Part shown: piece after piece, positions 1 to 21,700 of the stretch | Layout: the number at the start of each line of letters is the position of its first letter | How positions within the stretch are numbered: the first letter of the stretch is position 1 | From: Prunella strophiata | Lineage: Eukaryota > Chordata > Aves > Passeriformes > Prunellidae | DNA: 64,000 nucleotides | Direction: 5' to 3' | Assembly (NCBI GenBank): GCA_036583965.1 | Contig: JAZBQD010000015.1 | Coordinates: forward strand, 72,084,330-72,148,329 | The notes under the pieces: model-generated | Databases searched by the model: none | What the model was told of the DNA's origin: nothing | The model's input: only the letters and a program-made list of their open reading frames with translations | Made by a program: the position numbers and the translations under genes

Positions 1-9109
<9,109 letters not shown>

Positions 9110-9596
9110 TTCATACACTGGAGGGCAGGACTACCATTCAGAGGAACTTTGACAAGCTGGAAGAATAGGCCAGCAAGAGTGTCATGAAGCTCATAAAAGA
9201 AAAACAAACAGTCCTGCACAGAGGATGGAATGCCATGTAGCCACACAGCATCTCCCCAGGAAGGACCTGGGGGTGTGGCAGACAAAAAGCTATGACTTAG
9301 CAGTGCATTCCTGCAGTAACAATGGTCAACCACTCATTTCACTGCACTAACAAGAGAGCCACTAGCAGAACAAGGAAACAATTGAACTAACCATTCCCTT
9401 TTTTTGCTACTCCTTAAGCTTGCATCTCAAGTACAGTGGTTGGGCCACCAGGACATGACATGATGAGATTTTTGAATCAAGATCACCACAGGGCCACAAA
9501 AATGGTCAGAAGATTAAAGCACACATTATACAAGCAGAAGGTGAAGGAATTTGGTTTGTTTAGCATGGAGAAGAGACCATCTAGGGAGGATGTATT
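9110..9596 (+). mobile_element. CR1 LINE, plus strand, 5' piece of an interrupted copy
   Basis: The plus strand reads as degraded CR1 ORF2 C-terminal sequence. Recognisable pieces are a segment reading as aspartyl-rearranged 'kDLGV' around 9258-9275 and, at 9494-9590, RATKMVRRLKH followed by KVKEFGLFSMEKR and PSRED, which match the CR1 pattern of 'RATKMI-GLEH' and '[15 protein letters not shown]'. Frameshifts and stops show it is dead. The copy stops abruptly at about 9596, where an opposite-strand CR1 begins, and its 3' part resumes near 10300. The 5' limit is approximate. Confidence 0.8.
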
Positions 9597-10299
9597 TATA
9601 GAATCTCTAAGACCGGAAAAGACCTCCAAGAATAAAAGTCCAACCTTTGACCAAATACTGCCATGTCAACTAGACCACATAAGTGACACATCCAGTTGTT
9701 TCTTGAACACTTCCAGGGATGACTCTGTTCCAATGCTTAATAACCTTGCCAGTGAAAAAAATCTTTCTGATGCCCAACCTGAACCTGCCCTGGCACAGTC
9801 CTGAGACTATTGTGCCCTTGTCCTCTCACTGGCTGCCTGGAAGAGGAGACTAATCCTCACCTTGCAATACCCTCCTGTCAGGCAGCTGTAGAGAGCAACA
9901 AGGTCACCCCGGAGTCTCCTTTTCTCCAGGCTAAACAACCCCAGCTCCCTCAGCCAATCCTCATTTGACTGACCTTCCAGACCCTTCACCAGTTCTGCTG
10001 CCCTCCTCTGGACACGCTACAGCCCCTCAATGTCATTTTTGCAGGGAGTGGCCCAGAACTGAGCACAGGATCTGAGGTGTGCCCTCACCAGGTACAGGGG
10101 GACAATCACTGCCCTGGTGCTCTGGCCACACTATTACTGATACAGGCCAGGATGCCATTGGCCTTCTTGGCCACCCGGGCACAAGCTGGCTCATGTTCAG
10201 CTGCTGTCAGTCAACACCCCCAGGTCCTTTCCTGCTGGGCACCTTTCCAGATGCTCTGCCCCCAGCCTGTAGCTTGGTTGTCGCAGACTTTCACTTCTT
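9597..10299 (-). mobile_element. CR1 LINE, minus strand, nested insertion
   Basis: On the plus strand this starts with a tagaatct 3'-tail remnant, followed by the inverted CR1 3' region. Decoded on the minus strand it contains [20 protein letters not shown] (ORF at 9807-9989) and upstream text equivalent to the cargo around 'ARVAKKANGILACI'. It is 5'-truncated near 10299, as is normal for CR1. It sits inside a plus-strand CR1 whose two halves flank it, so it inserted later. Stops and indels show it is inactive. Confidence 0.85.
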
Positions 10300-10628
10300 T
10301 AAGGTGATTATAGTGAACACATCACCAGGCTCTTGCCAGACATATGCAGCAAGCAGACACAGGCAACAGTAACAAGCTGCAATGAAGTAAATTCTAACTG
10401 AACAAAAGGTAAAAGAATAAACACAAACAAAAACATTAATTTAAAAAAGAATCCAAAACCAAACAATACATCAAGGGTAGCAAAACACTGGAGCAGGTTG
10501 TACAGTGTAGAATCTCCATTACTGGAGATTTCAAAAGTCATCTTCACATCTGATCTAACACTGAAGCTAGACTTGCTTGGAGCAGACCTCCAGAGTCTCT
10601 TTTAACCTATTTTCTCCATAATTCTAGA
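10300..10628 (+). mobile_element. CR1 LINE, plus strand, 3' piece of the interrupted copy
   Basis: The plus strand resumes the CR1 3' end. It has the 'ggctcttgccagac' segment near 10329, then 'acaagctgcaatga' near 10371, then 'actggagcaggttgtacag' at about 10488. A final 'aattct' remnant of the CR1 octamer tail follows near 10620. These correspond in order to the end of CR1 ORF2 (the 'HWNRLPREVVE-SLEIFK' region in intact copies) and the short 3' UTR. Together with 9110-9596 it forms one element split by the nested copy. The junction with that copy is uncertain by about 20 bases. Confidence 0.78.
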
Positions 10629-12845
10629 ACTGATGAGCTCTGAATATTTTTTTTCAAGTCTTTATACCAAGGTTATTGATTAGATGAGAGGCTACCAAAC
10701 TCTCTGATCATGATGATTACATAAAGACATATTTCACTTGATGTAAATGCTTGTATTTTATCAGCCTGAATTTCTCTAGCTTATTTCTTCACCTGATTTG
10801 ACTGTTTTAGCAATCCCATGCTTCTTTACAAGAGATTAGCATGGTATTTAGGCTATTATGCATATGGATTATTTATGGGATAAAGAACTAGTTTCACTGA
10901 TTACAGTGTTTAAAAATAAACTATTCCTTCATTTTCATGTAAGATTACTTCAAAGAAGTTCCTTTTATGCATTTAACAACTTTTATAGAAATAAGGCTCT
11001 ATTTTATTTTCTGTGTTTAGGATCCTGATACAAATATGGTGACAATTGCATTCCACGGCATTGTTTTAGCTCTCTAGGCATACTGCCCTGTTCCTCTGTG
11101 GATTGCAGGCAGGCCTTGCTCTCTGAAGGCACACTGCCCAACTGCCTGGACTTCTGTTCCTAGGGAAATTGCATTATTTCTTTTCCAACATAATCACCAA
11201 AGTTTTTAACATTTCAAATGGTCCTTTTTTATCCCATTTTTTCTTCTCTCTGTTTTATGTTCAGCTTCAGACTTTAAGCCAACTCTTTTCTTCTTCTCAT
11301 TAGTTTTTACATCCCTTGCCAACACTCCCAATGGTTCATCACCCACCATAATTGCTGTGCTATTCCACTTCCTCCCATGCAAACTACTTCTGCCCATAAA
11401 GCAATAAACTGTAAGTAAAAACTTTAGAGTGTTAGGACAGGATTAGGACTACTATGAGCTTTCTAATGTAAGTGTTGTGCTTCTCCACCCTCTGCAGCAG
11501 CAATTTAAGGAGGATGTAAGATTAAATTGACTTTCTACCTTACTAACTTGGACCTGCTTTAGGGCTTACTGTTATTATTCGCAAAGCTCAATGTGAAAGC
11601 AACACAAATCCTCAAAGTGGTAGGACTTCTCCAAGGAGAGCAAGAGAAGTAGAACTAGGGTTTAGTAACAGACCCAGACTCTTCAGTCTTACAATGGCCT
11701 GAGCTTGTAATTCTCATTTACTTCTCAGCTATCCAAGCATATGTCTAAGTGGAAAAGGGTAATTCCATTTACAGTAGCAGCTCTTGAAGCCTGACTTTAC
11801 ATTTTCAGCAAATTTAATATACCAGACAAAACTGTCAACTGATGGTTTTTTACCTTGATTTTTCAGTACATATCTGCAGAGTAATTTTGTTGAAGATGGA
11901 AGATGCTTAATTGTACATATATTTGTATCATTTAAAGACATGTGAAAAGCAAAGGAAGTTGAACAACATTGTCACAAAATGTGAAACTTCTAAAAATGTC
12001 CTAGATGTTGAAGCATTAAGAAAGCCTTTTTTTGTTCTGACAATATCCTCAGGTTCTAGTTTCCCTTTCTTATCTAGATTAGATCTGTGCTCTGTTGGAC
12101 AATGTGCCAGCACTAGCTGCAGAGCTGCTGGAGCACACACCAACATATGTGCACACCAGTGACACACACAACTTGATGATCTACATGTTTAGAGATCTGA
12201 AGCCTTCTCCAGCTTTTTAAACATGGAGTTTTCCAGTTCCCTATCTATGTGCCTCTGAACTAGTTCTCCCTCCCAGAGTTGAGAGAATACACACCATCCT
12301 AGGAACTGGGAACAGATGGAGAACCAGCAAGACAAATCATTAGCTTTACACTTGTCCAAAATGGTCTAAATGAGCAGCCAACTATTCCCTTTCTCTTCTC
12401 CTACTTGAATTGAGGAAATTATTCTGGTGAATTTTTTTTCTTTTGATTCTCCTCATCTTATAAGAAAGACTTATTTCTCAACACAGACATAGACTGTCAC
12501 TACAGCATATCCAAGAACAGACTCCATAATTTGCAATAATCCCTGAATTTCTGAATTAATTAGGATACTAGATTTGAATATTGCCATGAGTAGCTATTAA
12601 AAAGATGGTCATCAGCAAGTTACTAAGAGATTCAAAAGTTATCTAACAAAGCAAGATAGGCCTTCTTTTCTTTTTAAGACAACCTAGCACATGCAAATGA
12701 AAAAGATTCTTTTTCTTGTCTTGAAACTAACAACTTAGAAGCTTGATTTTCTTCACACTTGAGACACAGCAGTTTGCTACACTAACTGAATGTGGATGGA
12801 CTTTCAAATAAATAAAGGATTACATTAAAAATTTCAAATTCAGCT

Positions 12846-12871
12846 CAAATCCACAGATGTCTGTGGATTTG
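12846..12871. repeat. Perfect 11-bp inverted repeat, 4-nt loop
   Basis: Arms caaatccacag (12846-12856) and ctgtggatttg (12861-12871) are exact reverse complements around atgt. Confidence 0.9.
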
Positions 12872-13376
12872 TGTAGATGTTTGTAAACAAAAATTCTAGC
12901 ATTCTAGTTGAAAGTACACTGATTAGTCAAATAATTCATCTATTTCTGCTACTAACTACTATTAAGTACTAAAGAAAAAAAATCCCAGCATGGGCTAAAA
13001 AAATTTGAACTCAAGGACTGCAAACCCTTGAGATTTGCACATTTTCTCTCACAGATGATTCTATGGCAGTAGCAGTTAACTTCAATAGCTTTTGAATATT
13101 TCCTCTTTTATTATATCTTTTATTACAAAGAAGAGAACTAGTAAAATAATTAGGCAATTCATTCCTTTTCTGGCTACCCTACGGAAATACCACAGTTTCA
13201 GGAAATTCCCAACAGATTCATATTGTTCCTTATGAAAGAAAAAATGCAATTAGTAATGAAAATGTTAGTTTTAAGAAGTATCATTATGATCTTATTCTCC
13301 TAATTTTTGGTATGAATAGCTCATCTTTTGAACAAAGTAAAAAGGTTTTTCATAATGAAATTATAGTTTAAAAATC

Positions 13377-13398
13377 ACCTGTTTGAAAACAAACAGGT
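13377..13398. repeat. Perfect 9-bp inverted repeat, 4-nt loop
   Basis: Arms acctgtttg (13377-13385) and caaacaggt (13390-13398) pair exactly around aaaa. Confidence 0.9.
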
Positions 13399-13594
13399 AA
13401 GGAACATGTACTTCAGGGTAACATTTGTAGTATGGGCAAGGATAGGTAAGGAAAGAGCTTAGAATCAGTAAAAAAAAAATCTCACTGAATAAAAATTCTT
13501 TTTATGAATTGACATATGGATTGATGCAGAATTGAGTTGGCAGAGATGTAGTTTTAAAGACGGGTACAAAATGCAATAGTTCTGGGAGTCTTCA

Positions 13595-13640
13595 ATTACT
13601 CCAACACTTGGTAACTTGGTAACTTGGTAATTACTCCAAC
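13595..13640 (+). repeat. (ACTTGGTA)3 between 11-bp direct repeats
   Basis: Three exact copies of acttggta (13606-13629) lie between two copies of attactccaac (13595-13605 and 13630-13640). This looks like a local replication-slippage product. The octamer is not the CR1 tail octamer. Confidence 0.9.
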
Positions 13641-14079
13641 AAAAAAAAGAAATAAAGTAGCACAATGACGTGGCACACAAGCTGAATTTCAGATAATATC
13701 ATGCATAGATGCTTGGGATGCCCGCAGGAAAAAATTAAATTCTTGACTTGGTCAAGCAAGACAGTTTCACATCTTGCAGTTGAGAAGCTGCCCTTATAGT
13801 GATCATTCGGTCCTTGAATCCAACATCCCCACAGAAAGCAGAACATCTGCCAGGATGCCACATAAAAAGAGAAAATTGTAATAAAAATACAAAAAAATTG
13901 CTTAAAGCTAAAGGAAAGTATTTATAGACAGTAGGGAAACTAATTGTTGGAAGTGTATGATGAATATACAGAATCAAGGCAGTATATCAAAAAAAGGTCA
14001 AGACACACAAAGTTATTGAGGGCAAAGGAAGCTGTTACTGAAAAAAACCCTTTTTCTGAAAGTTGAAATCATCTTCAAG

Positions 14080-14845
14080 TGAAGAAAATACAATAGCGTA
14101 AATGTTGACAGGTTAAACATAGGAAGACAAGAAAACACAATATAATTTTAAAGGACAAATAGCCAAAAGCATCAAAGCAACCAACAAATATTTCTCCAAA
14201 TGCATCAGGAGCAAGAATCTGCCTGGAGAGTCTGTAAAACCACTGGTGAGGATATAAAAGGGTTCACTGAAGAGAAACCAAATGAATCCCTCATGAAAAT
14301 TTTTACTATTTTATGGGAAATTCTCATGCTAAGAAATCACTGAGGGAGTCTTATCAGAGGATCTGCCCAAAATTGAAGTGAATAGGTCATGAATTAAACT
14401 GACAAAACAACCTGTAGCAAATTGAAGATCAGATGGTATTTGCTCCATAGTTCTAAGAAACTAAGAAATACACAGCTTAAAACTATAAGACATTGAACAT
14501 AATGCTAGTTGCAGGGAGATCTAGAAGACTATAGACCAGCAAGCCAGACAGTCTTACTGGGCAAATTATCAGAGTCTGTAAGACAGAACAGAATTCGTGG
14601 CCTCTTAACATAAACATGAACAAGTCATCTAGAAAGTTTCTGCATGGATAAGTTCTTTCTTAAATAGGAGGTCAAATCAGGAAATAAATGGTAAATTCTC
14701 CCAGATGAAGGTGTCCATCAGTGAAGTTCTGGTGCCATGTTCCACACTGCTTAATACATATAGAATGACTTGAAACAAGGAATGAGCAACAGGTCAACAA
14801 AGTTAGGCAACAATAAAAAGTTATGGAGGGCAGTAGGGCAACAAC
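14080..14845 (+). mobile_element. Ancient CR1-clade LINE remnant, reverse-transcriptase region
   Basis: The plus strand can be followed, with many gaps, along the RT part of an old sauropsid CR1-type ORF2. Landmarks are a 'cagatggtatttgctcc' segment near 14431 (the 'PDGI-P-V' region) and 'gactatagaccagcaagcc' near 14528 (the 'NYRPVSLTS' region). The stretch aaggtgtccatcagtgaagt near 14708 corresponds to 'SGVPQGSVLGP', and the next bases to 'FNIFINDLE-G'. Most of the segment between the NYRP and GVPQGS regions, including the catalytic part, is deleted. Divergence is much higher than in the other CR1 copies here, which suggests an old insertion. This was identified by pattern memory, not alignment. 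Confidence 0.65.
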
Positions 14846-15760
14846 ACTTGACCCTACTGTATCATCAGTGGTTTGCCATTTGCTTTGTTGTTTCTTCTTG
14901 ACACAGAGTTTTGGGGCCTGAGATTACCCAAGAAGAAAGGCCGAGTGCCTCAGCCTTTTCTGTGCCATTTTTGATGAACTCGCTGGCCCTTATCAGCAGC
15001 AGAGCTAGATCCTTCTTGTACTTCTACTTGCTATCATACTTGCAGAAACTCTTACGTTATTCTTATTATCTCTTGCTACTTTGAGTTCCAGCTGAGCTTT
15101 TGCCTTCCTAATTGCATCTCTGCACACTGAAGCAGTACCTCTATATTCATCTTTGGAAGCCTGTCCCCTTTGCACTGCTCCAGTGCTCCTTTTTTCATTT
15201 GAGCTCTTTTGGTAGCTTGGTGCCTTTCCAACTGATTTCTTTTTATGTCTGCTCCTTTTCCTGCCTAGGGGGATAGACTGCTCTTTTGTACTTCAAGAAG
15301 CAGCTGCACTGGGAAATCTCCCAACACTCCTGAGCTTCTTTGCCATCCAAGACAGGTGCCCATTGGATCCTTCTTAGAAGTTCCCTGACTGAGTTGAAAT
15401 CTGCTTTTCTGAAGTTCAGGTCTTTATTTGAGCACTTGTCCTCCTCAAGTCCTTGGCCTCTATTCTCTTACAGTCTCTGCAGCTGCTGCTGACATTTTTA
15501 TCTTCCAATGGGACTTTACCGGTAAACATTCAGTCCAGAAGAGCACTGTTCCTACTTGGTCCATCCACAACCACATGAAGAAGCTGTTCCCAATGCATCC
15601 CGGAAATGTCCCAGATTGTTATGCACCACTGTGCTATTTTCCCAGTACCAGAATGGCTTGAATTCCCTCTTGAGAACCAGAGCCTGAGGCCTCTTGGAAG
15701 TGAAGGCTTAATCCACCTCTTCTTCCTCACCTAGGTTCATAGCGGACAGCATGAGATTTC
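14846..15760 (-). mobile_element. CR1 LINE fragment, minus strand, endonuclease-to-RT linker
   Basis: The minus strand reads as the linker between the endonuclease and RT of CR1 ORF2. It contains VVVDGPSRNSALLD (about 15540-15580), then, in shifted frames, the 'SWMAKKLRS' region and CRDAIRKAKAQLELKVARD near 15058-15125. The last resembles the conserved CR1 'CRD-IRKAKAQLELKLARD' segment. A 'NGTEKAEAL' stretch follows at about 14960. It is broken by many stops and lacks the 3' tail. It abuts a plus-strand older LINE fragment, so one may have been truncated by the other. Confidence 0.65.
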
Positions 15761-17939
15761 TCTCAATAGCTCTGATTTTGACCCAGAAGCACTCTACTGA
15801 TTTGAAAACAGATGAAAGATGATGATTCTTTATGTAACAGGCATGTTTTTGATGGTTACTAAGTACATCATAACTTCACCAGTTTCAGGAAACCTGAAAA
15901 CTGGTGGCTTTTGAGTATTAGAAGACAGTATCACATATTATAGCCCAGTTCTTATTCTTTAGTCAGCATATACTTGAGGTCATCAGTGAAGTCAGTTCAT
16001 CCAACCAACAGCGGCTCTTACTAGTGAAACATGCATTTATTTCCACCAAACAGATACCAGAAAACATAATATATCAGGTTTTTCTACAGCAGAATAGATT
16101 TTCATCATTAAAACATCCAGATTGGGAATCCAGGCTATTCTTTCAATCAAACACTAAATAGATTCTACTACCGAGTTCTCAAACAATCAACCAGAAAGAT
16201 TCCAGATTTGTACTAGTCATTGTAAGTAAAGAAATGAATAGCGCAGAACAGTTAAATATACTGGACTGGATTTGTGGTTATGCCTCTGGGAGTTCAAACA
16301 CACAAGCAACACTTGCTGCAGCTCCAGAATTACCATGCCTCACTAAGACAATTGTGCTGCTTCCACGATTACAGCACAGATTTCAGTTCAAAAACTACTC
16401 AGTTGCCACCAAAATGATGTCAAGGAAACTGTCAGTAAACTAAAACAGAGAGAAGCACCTCTACAGGGATGCTCCTTACAGAAGTAATATCAAAATTACT
16501 GCTATGATACAATTATAAAATAAGAGAGCCATAGGAATCATTGTTACTCTCATTGATTCAGGGGAAAGAAAAAAGAGGGAAGAGAGAGTAGAAATCATGA
16601 ATGAATAAATTTGTTGTATGACTCCAATCAGAATATTTCACTGATAGTATTGTGAAAGTCACCTGAAATTCAAGTCTTTATTACAGCAAAACACAGTCAT
16701 CAAAACTGCATCTATCCCTGTGGAACTGGGCTCCTGCTAGGAACCTTCTAGCAGTGTTGATAACAGGTCCAAGACCTGTCTCAAACAATGCATATTACTA
16801 AAGCCCCTGATTCCAAATGCAAAACAAGCACAGAGTTACAGCTCCCTTTTCAGGAAAAAAAAAAAGGTTCATGATGTCACAGTATTGGAAAGGAAAGGCA
16901 AAGTAAATGGAAACAAGCCATGCATGCAGAATTTTAAACTCAGTGTTTTAAGTGAATTTAATGGCAGAGTAGGAATTCAAATTAATTTCCAGACATGGTT
17001 TCTAGGCTGTGGTTTAGAGCCATACTGTTCTTTACCCTGCCTCCCCATCTTAAATCTGACATCTCTTCCCCCAGTGGGAATTTGGAATGGGTAAAATGAG
17101 GTCTCTCTCCTCCCCACACCTGGCAGCAGCTGAATGCCACACATATTCCCTCTTCTATGACTCTGGGCACCGTTTCCATGACAGCAACAGGAAAGCCATT
17201 CCAAACTGGTCTGGGAGGGAGGGAATGAGAATCACTCCTCCAGCAAAGCATCCTCTCACCTCCCTGGACAAGGCCTTCTGAGAAACCAGGGACAAGAGTG
17301 AAGCTGATTGCACAGCTTGGGAGGGACTGAGGGCCCGACAGCACCATGCTGCCTGAAAATCTCTCTTCGTGCCTGGTGAGAGTTGCCAAGATTCAAGCCC
17401 ATGTGATGGGGTGGATGGAGTGCCCAGTTTTGCTGGTGTGTGGGAGCAGATCTGCGATGGCCAGAAAGCATTTGGCTCTCCTGCCCTCCAGGAGCACATT
17501 GACTGTACAGCAGATAGATTTCTGGCCATTCCATGGCTGAGGGGAAGAAGAGATATGTACTTGCCATGAACGGAAGCAGCACAAGGGGAACACTACCACT
17601 TTTTTACTTCACAAATCAGAAATACCAAACCGTGGTACCAAAGTTTTAGCTGGATTTTTCAGCATCTCAGAACTGTGTATGTGTTGGGATTACTTGTCAA
17701 AGCCATATGATTTGCACAGCCAAACATCTCAAAGACAGAAATGAGATGTGATGTGACACTTCTGAATGATCTTCGCTAGCCTGAAATAATGAGAATCTGA
17801 AATTGCAATTTCTGCTTACAGAACATAACTAAGATGCAAGATTACTCTGTCTGTTTCCAATCCCCAGCCTGCTCACAAACCAGGATGTAATGCATCAGCA
17901 CTAGGTATATGCCCTAATAATGCCTGGCAGGCACCTTTA
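15761..17939. other. Intronic DNA with a GC-richer block of unknown origin
   Basis: Most of this is ordinary AT-rich intron. The block at about 17030-17570 is clearly richer in G+C and open in several frames on both strands (the longest is 135 codons, minus strand 16982-17389). I see no domain, splice framing or known repeat in it. It could be a decayed transposon, a conserved element or an unannotated noncoding exon. I make no functional call. Confidence 0.5.
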
Positions 17940-18700
17940 AAGGATCACAGAAGTGTGGAGGTAGGCAGGGGCCTCTGGAGGTCACCTTGGCCAATTCACA
18001 GAGGGCCACCCTGAGCAAGCTGTCCAGGATGATGCCCAGGTAGCTTTTGAATATCTCTAAGGAAGAAGAACCTACAACCTCTCTGGGCAGCCTGTTCCAG
18101 TGCTCAGTCACTCTCCCAGTAATGGTGTGTCTCCTGGTGTTCATACAGCATCTTACGTATTTCAGTTTGTGTTCAATGGCTCTGGTCCCGTCCCTGGGCA
18201 TCACTGAAAATAATCTGACTCCCTCTTCTTTGCATCCTCTGTTCAGGTGTTTGTACATATTGATGACTTCCTTCCCCAAGCCTTCTCTACTCCAGGCTGA
18301 ACAGTCTCAGCCTTTCCTCAAAGGAGAGATGTTCCTTTCATCATATTAGTGGCTCTATGCTGGACCCCCTCCAATACATTTTGTCTTGAACTAAGAAGCC
18401 CAGAACTGGACCCAGTGCTTGAAGTGTGGCCTTACTGGTGCTGAGAAGAGGAGAAAGATCACCTACCTTGACCTGCTGGCAACACTCATCCTCCTAAAGC
18501 AGCCAAGGACACTGGCTACCTTCTTTGCCACAAGGGCACATTTCTGTCTCATGCTCAACTTTGGTGTCCACTAGGACCCCTCGGGGCCTTTTTTGGCAAA
18601 GCTACTTGTCAGCTGGGTGGCTCCCAGAATGTACTGGTGCATGGAGTTATTGGGCATAGACCTGTCTGCAACTAACCTTATCAAGGTTACTGAGGCAAAC
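17940..18700 (-). mobile_element. CR1 LINE, minus strand, 5'-truncated
   Basis: The plus strand begins with a degenerate gatcacagaa tail and the CR1 3' UTR in inverted form. The minus-strand ORF at 17914-18279 preserves MYKHLNRGCKEEGVRLFSV followed by RVTEHWNRLPREVVGSSSLE and IFKSYL, the classic CR1 ORF2 C-terminus. Beyond 18280 the homology continues with frameshifts to about 18700, where the copy is truncated. It does not encode a complete protein. Confidence 0.9.
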
Positions 18701-21700
18701 ACATCATCCCAGAAGCAGCAAAATTTGACCAGACAGTTGTCAGGCAACTGTACCTAGGTAACTTTTTTTTCTGCCATCAACATTACTCTCCGTCTCAGAA
18801 CACTTCTGTAGTAAAAGAGAGATTTTCTAGAATTTTTCTGTCTAGTGAGAGTGAGAGAAGTGTAGCTTCTTCCTAGTGTGCTTAAGGGCTAGGAATGGGT
18901 AAGATATCAGATTATATCAATATGGGAGAATATTGTTTTATTTTCTGAATTGGTCATAGATGGTTCAACTTGTCTTACCTAACAAAGTTTATTCCTCTCA
19001 TCTCACAGACACTCTAATGTAAAGAACAGTCTGTGCCATGCAAAACACTAACTTTCCCTGGTCTGACAGCTGCACTGGATACAGTCCTGAGAAGCCTCTC
19101 TGCTCAGTAAGTCTGGCTCCTTGGATTCAGACCCTTTCGAGGAGAGTATCACCAGACTGGAATACACAAGTACCACAAACATTTGCAATGCTAAACTGTA
19201 AGAATACAAGAAAAGCTACTTAATCTTCTGGACCTGTTCTGCTGTCTATTCTTTGTGTATTTTACATTATCCAATCATGTGACAAGCAAAATGTGACATC
19301 AAACTGATACAGCAAGTGCTAAAAATTTATAGAGCAAGTTCCTCTCTGTCTTAAAAAGGAAAAGTATATATTTGGTGTACCAAAATCAGGATTTTGAACC
19401 AAATTTCACCTCTACTGAAGCTTTCTTAATATTGTGTTACTTTCCCATCCCTAAAGCTTGATTCCTATTTAGTAGAGACTGGTTTTTCTTATTACATGGC
19501 TGGCAAAGTGTGTATCCTTTCCAAAAGCAAAGTCACTGAAATTAGAATGAAAGAAATAATTTAATGGGATGCACTTTACTTCATTTCCTCAAACAAGAGA
19601 CTGCATTGACCAAGAAAGACATTTCTCTGGCTCATGTCCACTGCAGAGAAAAGCCAGAAAGAGAGAGACAGAGAGAGAAATACAGCACACCGTCACTTGA
19701 ATACATTCATGAAAAGTGGGCAGAGACCTTGCAACAATGTTTGGGATGTCTTTGACAGCATCATCGGAATATAAAGTGTCTCTAACCACTTTTCATGTCT
19801 TTTTGGAAGAGCTAAGTTCTCCAACAGTGTAATACCAGTTAAAGCAGAAGACCTTGAAAATCAAAGCCTCATAAATCAGTTTCCTTCCCTTTAAGCAGCT
19901 TCACAAATGCTGAAAACAGTTTCTACCTTTTGTTCTTCCAGCCCATGTTTGATACAGGAGCTGTGCAAGGAGCCCTTTTGGATTTAGTACTTGCATAGGG
20001 TACAGTCTCTACAGACAATCCTAATTGAAGTTTGGCAACTGGATTATTGTCCGGACTGGACAGAGGGGGACATAACCTCCTGGAGGTAAGCCAAAGTGCA
20101 TAGGTTTGGGTTTTTTTAGAATTTTACCTTCCTTTCCTGAATTTACAGAACACATCTCTCAAGCCAGTGACACAGGTTTTGTACCTGCTAGCGAATTTTC
20201 TGCACACCACTGCTTTGGGCATATCTGGTGCCACGCTGGACTATCACTTTCCCAGGAAGACAGGATGACAGGTGTCTCCATAGCAACTGAGTACACATGG
20301 CTCTGGATACAGTACCTCACATAAATAACTTGCAACTATGTGTTCCCTAAAAGAAAATACTCTACAGTTAGAATTCCACTAAAATGGAAAGCACAAAATT
20401 ATTTACAGTGAAACAAGCTTAAGCTTGAGAAGCAGTCATGTGAGAAATAACACTCCAAATAATGGTTAGCATAAAAACTATGTGACCTAAATTATAATTT
20501 CAAATATTTCTAAATGAGAAAGCTTTGGATAACTCAGACAACTGCAACCACTGAAAATGCTAACTTTCTAATGACAATGACTGTATGCAAATGATCTAAT
20601 TACAAACATCAACACACAATGCCTTGTTGAAAAACAGGGGGAAACATTTTGAGCAGCTTAGGAAGAAGAAAAAATTACACTTTGAAAATATTACTATGCA
20701 TATGGAATAGTGAGCCTCATAATAAATGCTGCATCTTATTTACTAAAATTTTGCTGTTTGATTCAGATGTTAATTTTGTACTGCATTAAATGAATAGCAG
20801 ATAAACCCCCTTTCCTTTAAATGTTCACATCAGCTTCAAAATTATAGTTTAATACATTTTTTGAATTAATCTTACAAAGCACTGAATTTAAATTTGCAAG
20901 CTGTGTTGATCTAGAATTTTAAGGAGTTCTAGTAGTGGGAATGAAAAGAGGCAGGAGCAGATAATAGAGATAGGATGCCCTACCCATGCCAACAGGATCT
21001 CCTGATGATAGAACAGCTGGATACACCACCACTTTTAATTATACATAAATGGATCTGAAGAACAATGACTCATAAGTTAAACATCTGTCTAAATATTTTC
21101 AGTAATTATTGATACATTTTATATTCCATAGATCAAGTTGAGTCAACATGCTATTTCAGTAATTTTAGGAGTAGCCATACTTCTGGCACACACAGAGCAG
21201 AATATAAAAATCAAAAGTAAAAGTTATTCAGTTAGACAAACCTAGAGGCTTTTTTTTTTCCTAAGGGTGACATTTGAAAAGTGTGCAATTTATCTTCTTC
21301 TGTCTGTGAAGATTTGCAGTATCCAGTTGCACTGCAAGAATACCCTGTTGTATGTCAAAACCATAAAGCAATTCATCCCACTGTAGTCAAACCTAGCACT
21401 TCAATATATTTAGAAAGAAAGAGTAGGGGGGGGAAAAAAAGCTTAAAAAAAAGGTAAAAAATCCTGCAGCTAAGGCTGCAAAATAGGGCTGCTGCAACAG
21501 GTGAACTGTTTTGCAAGATTAGCAGCCTGCCATAAAATCCTTCTTTGTAAGAGAGCAAACCACAACACGACAGTAGATAAACTCTATTACAGTGAATTTA
21601 AGTGCATGTAACCATGTAGACAGAATAAGCCAAACATCTGCCCATGTTTTTTTCTACACTTTGTTGATGTTGCTATCATCTGGACACATTATCCACATGT

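Larger units (their letters stand above)
10629..14079. other. Intronic DNA with no recognised gene
   Basis: AT-rich, with no coding signature. It contains three small structures listed separately: a hairpin at 12846-12871, a hairpin at 13377-13398 and a tandem octamer at 13606-13629. The ORFs in this span are short and show no domain. Confidence 0.6.

Noticed and set aside
13595..13640. CRISPR-like or transposon-end direct repeats
   Set aside because: Only a short slippage product in vertebrate intron sequence; no spacers and no associated genes.
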